Shown here in pieces: positions 60,011-64,000 of a stretch of 64,000 nt of DNA. A program made the position numbers and the translations under genes. This DNA is from Drosophila persimilis (Eukaryota > Arthropoda > Insecta > Diptera > Drosophilidae), in assembly GCF_003286085.1 (NCBI RefSeq), contig NW_020825294.1, forward strand, positions 6,262,001 to 6,326,000, read 5' to 3'. The notes beneath the pieces were generated by a model. The model had not been told where the DNA came from. It saw only the letters and a list, made by a program, of their open reading frames with translations, and searched no databases. Position 1 is the stretch's first letter, and each line of letters begins with the position of its first letter.

Positions 60011-61164
60011 CAATATTGCAAGCATACCCTTATTCGCTGTTGATTAATTAAATGAAAATAAACTACCACCAAAATATAATAATATTACTTGGAAATAATC
60101 TGTTTTCGAAGCTACTAATCTGTCCTTTAAGACACTTGGAATATTCCAGTCATTCTCTAGCCTTTCTCTTCATTTTCCCCTTATTTTTAGCTACAAAATC
60201 CAGCCTTTAAACCGCTCTGCGGCACAGCATCTCTGACCCGCACACACACAAGCAGCCATAAAAGTTTACAAGTGCGAAATTGCATTTCATGAAAGTGTCC
60301 TTGGCTTTGCTATGAGAACACAATTTTTGTATTTTTTTGCTCCCCCCTTTTTACACAGTATTTGGAGAGTATCAGAGTAGATGTAACGGACATGAAAAAG
60401 CGTTTGTCACTCACTGCAAGCGAAAAATGGATGGGAAAATATAGCATACAAAAAAGTAACTGAAAAAAGTCTCCCCCATTATGCCCTTGTAAAAGCGAGG
60501 TATCTTGTGGTCCATAGACTGCTTTGAGCTAGTGTACTTATATATTTTTTTGCTGCACTTTGCGCTTGTTGTTGTTTGACTTTTGTTGGAGGTTTTTTGC
60601 CGCCTTTTCGTCGTTGTAGTCGCCGTCGCCGTTGCCGTTGCCGCCAACGCTTTTTAAATTCACTTATTCAAATTTTCTTTTAGGCGACCACACACACACA
60701 CACACACAGACACACCCACTCACACATGTACTCACATGCATTGTTTGGACATGTCACGTGCATAACAAATTTGTTACCGAAATCTGTTTTTGATTTAGTG
60801 AACAGCTTGCACATTTTCTGCCTCTGCCTCTGCCTCTTCTCTGACTTCTCCTTCTTCAACTTTTGCATTTTTTTTGCCTCTCTTTTTTTTCTATAGAGCA
60901 CAACTTGAAATAAATTGAATTTGCCAAAAAAAAGTGCTTGTCCAACACTGGTTAACTGGTAATCAAAAGCCTTTTTTGCCAAAAAAAAAAAAAAACTTTT
61001 GCCTGCTTCGGTTACGGTCTCGGATTCTGCTGTGACTTCAATCAAATCAGCATTTTTGTGGCCCTGATTAATGTACTTGTGCCGGAGAAATCAATCAATT
61101 CTTCAAAAGTTTCTTACTCGTTTGCTTAGATTTTTATTGCTTTCGTTTTCGCTTTCGCTCACTT
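60011..61164. other. Non-coding stretch with (CA)n
   Basis: (CA)n at about 60,689-60,708, GTCGCCGTCGCCGTTGCC at about 60,620 and several T and A runs. No exon was supported. Confidence 0.5.
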
Positions 61165-61330
61165 TAATTATACCCAGTACTGGCAGAGAACGAGGGGTGT
61201 AATGTCTTTCTGTAGACGTTTGTAACGGGTAGTGTGGAGTCCGCCTGAGGACGATGGAAGATAGGTATGGGACAAAGACGTGCATAGAAATAGGCTTGGA
61301 CTGGCACTCGTCTGATCTAGGAAGGTGTTC
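61165..61330 (-). mobile_element. Possible degenerate SGM/DINE-type non-autonomous element fragment
   Basis: The segment begins with AATTATACCCAGTACTGGCA, followed by GAGGGGTGTAATGTCTTT, then GTTTGTAACGGGTAG, and ends near CTGATCTAG. The order (ATACCC near a terminus, GGGTATAATGT-like block, ATGTAACGGGTAGAAGG-like block, GATCTAG) recalls the internal sequence of short repetitive elements common in the obscura and virilis groups. The match is from memory of pattern only; no terminal repeats or target-site duplication are clear. Confidence 0.35.
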
Positions 61331-63615
61331 GTCCAGGGAGGGTTTGCACTCTTTATTGTAGATGGATATTCCCTTATAGGCATTTCTTACATATTTTTTT
61401 TCATAGATCTCATAGCTTATTTGCCCCAGTGGAATCAAGATGGTATTACTTCCAACCCTTAAATATTTTATTATATTTTAAGCTTATTGCCAGAAATACC
61501 TTGGTATTCCCTATAAACGCCCGTGATATAGGGCCCCCTTTTGGTAGATTTTTAATTGTTTAAATCTATCTAAATATCTGAAAAATGTTATTTCGATTTA
61601 CAGATCAAAAAACGAGATAAAGTTGGCACTCCTTCTCCCTCGTTTGGGGCCGTGTAGGGTATCATCTAGTCTAAATGTGGCTTACAATTCCCCCACCGTT
61701 TTCTTTCTCTTGTTCGACTGCTTCGACTCGGCTTTTTTCTCTGGCTCAAGTGTAAATGCGGCACGAGTGGACCTAATTAACACGTCCATACATCAATCAT
61801 CTGGCCAGCGAAGGAAGCAGTGTTCAGCGATGCGGATTATTGTGCGTAAATTACTCAGCTGGTCGGCCATTTTGTAAGGCATGGGGGTAGCTCGTTGGGG
61901 TGGGCGTAGCACGTGACGTTTGATTCCAGCTTTAAGGTCGCCTCCGGCTTTAAGTTTTGCGCATTTCGCATGCGGGACGGACGGGTTGACGCTCGTCAAC
62001 GTCATTGTCGTGGTCTGTCATGTTAAGTTTTCTAAAGTTGTTCCCAGGCTAAAATGTCAGTTTGCATTTTGTTGCATTTTGAGGCATCACACGGCACGCA
62101 GCGTTGTGGGGGGTTTTGGGTGCGCCCGGGATGGAGGTCAGGGCGCTGTGGCGCTTATAAATGACATGACATCAAAGCGTAACAAGCGGCACTAAATCTA
62201 AACGACACACACAAGCGAATGGAACCTCACTCTAACAGACGGACAGCTGCAGAGCTGTTAAGTCTCCGCCGGACAGGCAGGATGAGGACCCCGGACCCGC
62301 AGCCGGATCCGTACACCACCCCCTTGTGGCGCTGTGGTAGTGAGTTTTAGTTTTTTGCTCTTCTGTTTTCTGGCTGAGAGTGCCGAAAATAGTCGGAAAT
62401 TCAATCAAATTTTTCACTCGTAGGTGAGTGCACAACTGCGGCTTTTCGTAGAATGGCAGAATACCATTTATAGTTTTTTTCTTTTGTAAGATTTGGCATT
62501 AAATTTGTACCTTTTTTCTGGAATTTTTCCCCTCGCATCACAAGTTTAATTTTTCCCCCTTGAAATGTGAAAAATAGTTGGTTGGAAAATTCTGATAGAT
62601 GGTCGTTTGTCAGGTAAAAATTGAATTTTTAACGCCATAAAATCAATGAAAATATTTTCTGTGCAATAACCTTTTTGGCAGCTAAAAACAAATAATTTGC
62701 ATGCATATTTATTCTAGAGTTTCGTGCATAAATTTAATGGCAAAAACAGGCAGGCAAAAACCAGACATAACATACTTTAAATTATTGCCACTCCCTGTGA
62801 ATGGTCAGGTTTTTGTCTATATAATATGTCTCTCCTTTCTGGCGTTTTTTTTTTGTTTTTTGTTTTCCTGGGTTCGGTGTTCGGTGTTTCGTTGGGATTC
62901 CAGAGAAGAGCTGTGCAAACAAATGTTGTCCTGGCGGCCAGGAATTTTTGGTTTGCAAAAATTCTTCCCATACTGGAAGTGTAGTTTACGTATCACAAAA
63001 AAAAAAAAAACAAAAAAAAAAGGAGAAAGCAAAGAGAGCGAAAAAGTGAAAAACAAATCCAATCTATGGCCTGCTCCGGTCAGTCAGTCAATGGTTTGTG
63101 CTGAAGAGAAATTCAAATATTGTAGAATAATGCCAAAATGAAAGTATTTTCATTCAATTTTTTGTTGTTTTTGTTTTTTGTCCAGCTTTGTTGGGCAAAC
63201 ACTCGTACCTCTCTATCCCTTTTAGCCCGTATCCAGTTTCAAAGGACTCCTCCGCCTGCCGTTTTTCCATTTTTCCATTTTCCAATCGACAATCGACACA
63301 ACAAAAGCCGAGCGGTTTTTTTCTATATTACACTCGAAGCCAAATCGAAACCAAAGTAAGCAAATCGATGGCAAAAAACTATTCGATGGACGTTATGAAA
63401 AGTTAAAAGCGTTTATAAACAAGTCGAGGCAATCGACTTTCGAGCAACGTTCAAAAAATGATATTAATTGAATTAACGCTTACACGTGACTGGCAGATTG
63501 CCAATCGGTGGGAATGGAATTAGTATTTGGTGGTCGAAGGACAGAGAATGTATAGACCTCTCGTAAGTCGAAGGCCATGGACTTTTGAAAGAGTTACTCA
63601 TTCATTTTGGAGCTA
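61331..63615. other. Non-coding stretch
   Basis: Unique sequence with long T runs at 62,848-62,857 and A runs at 62,997-63,020. The segment 61,790-62,330 is moderately GC-rich. No splice-framed exon was found. Confidence 0.5.
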
Positions 63616-63920
63616 CTTGATGATTCCATCCCTAGAAAACGACGAGTAACAACGAAGATTCCATCCATAGAAAACGATGAGCGCTCAACGATGATCCCAT
63701 CCCTAGACAACGACGAGCGCTCAACGATGATCCCATCCCTAGACAACGACGAGCGCTCAACGATGATCCCATCCCTAGACAACGACGAGCATTCAACGAT
63801 GATTCCATCCCTAGAAAACGACAAGCAGCAACGATGATCCCATCCCTAGAAAACGACAAGCAGCAACGATGATCCCATCCCCAGAAAACGACGTGGAACA
63901 ACGATGATCCCATCCCTAGA
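63616..63920. repeat. 36-bp minisatellite, nine copies
   Basis: CCATCC marks copies at 63,626, 63,661, 63,697, 63,733, 63,769, 63,805, 63,840, 63,875 and 63,910. The central four intervals are 36 bp and the outer ones 35 bp. The central units keep frame and read STMIPSLDNDER on the plus strand and a Ser/Arg-Asp-Gly-Ile repeat on the minus strand. The outer 35-bp units break the frame, so coding is unlikely. Unit: AACGATGATCCCATCCCTAG, then ACAACGACGAGCGCTC. Confidence 0.95.
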
Positions 63921-64000
63921 AACCTCCGAACATCTATCAAACACAAAAATGAATAAAGACCCCATACTTATCGGTTAATCGCACCGATGAAACCCCTCGA

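Noticed and set aside
1..64000. tRNA, rRNA, CRISPR array or intact transposon
   Set aside because: Scanning by eye for tRNA B-box-like GGTTCGAATCC words, repeat-spacer arrays, long terminal repeats and transposase or reverse-transcriptase motifs gave nothing convincing.

Overview
This window looks like insect nuclear DNA, most likely from a Drosophila species. The signs are Drosophila-type splice sites (CTAAT-like branch points, pyrimidine tract, TTGCAG or TTCCAG, GTRAGT), CAAAATG start contexts, fly core-promoter motifs (a perfect M1BP/Ohler-1 box, TCAGTY initiators, paired CGATA boxes), dense (CA)n, (GA)n and CAG-type repeats, and a roughly 64 kb span that is almost all non-coding. Many long G or C runs and a possible degenerate SGM/DINE-like fragment hint at the obscura group. 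That placement is inference. There are no operons, ribosome binding sites, CRISPR arrays or intact transposons, and I found no tRNA or rRNA gene.

The left and middle part (about 1-36.8 kb) reads best as the 5' end of a large minus-strand gene. A GC-richer promoter and non-coding first exon lie at about 36.8-36.2 kb and end in a strong donor. An 11.5 kb intron follows. A second exon at 24,655-24,563 carries the start codon and a signal peptide (MFGQHNLLAALFIIGSLI, then a split codon), and an intron of more than 24.5 kb runs off the left edge. This is the usual layout of large fly cell-surface or secreted protein genes. The rest of the protein is outside the window, so I cannot name it.

The clearest complete gene is a single-exon 75-residue Sm-like protein at 52,346-52,573 on the plus strand, with an in-frame upstream stop and poly(A) signals. 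A weaker plus-strand model joins four short exon-like segments (31,975; 38,625; 43,197; 47,616) whose phases agree and which end in a stop at 47,722. It needs RNA evidence. A 186-codon minus-strand reading frame (9,335-9,895) and a codon-biased relic (4,983-5,342) are further candidates.

The rest is intronic or intergenic DNA. AT-rich islands of 0.3-1 kb recur throughout. At least ten local tandem arrays have unit lengths of 11, 20, 31, 36, about 115, 123, about 170, about 196 and about 230 bp. There is also a foldback of about 515 bp and a set of long G or C homopolymers, including 45 consecutive C. Homopolymers of 15 or more are G on the left and C on the right of the 36.6 kb promoter, which would fit divergent transcription from there.
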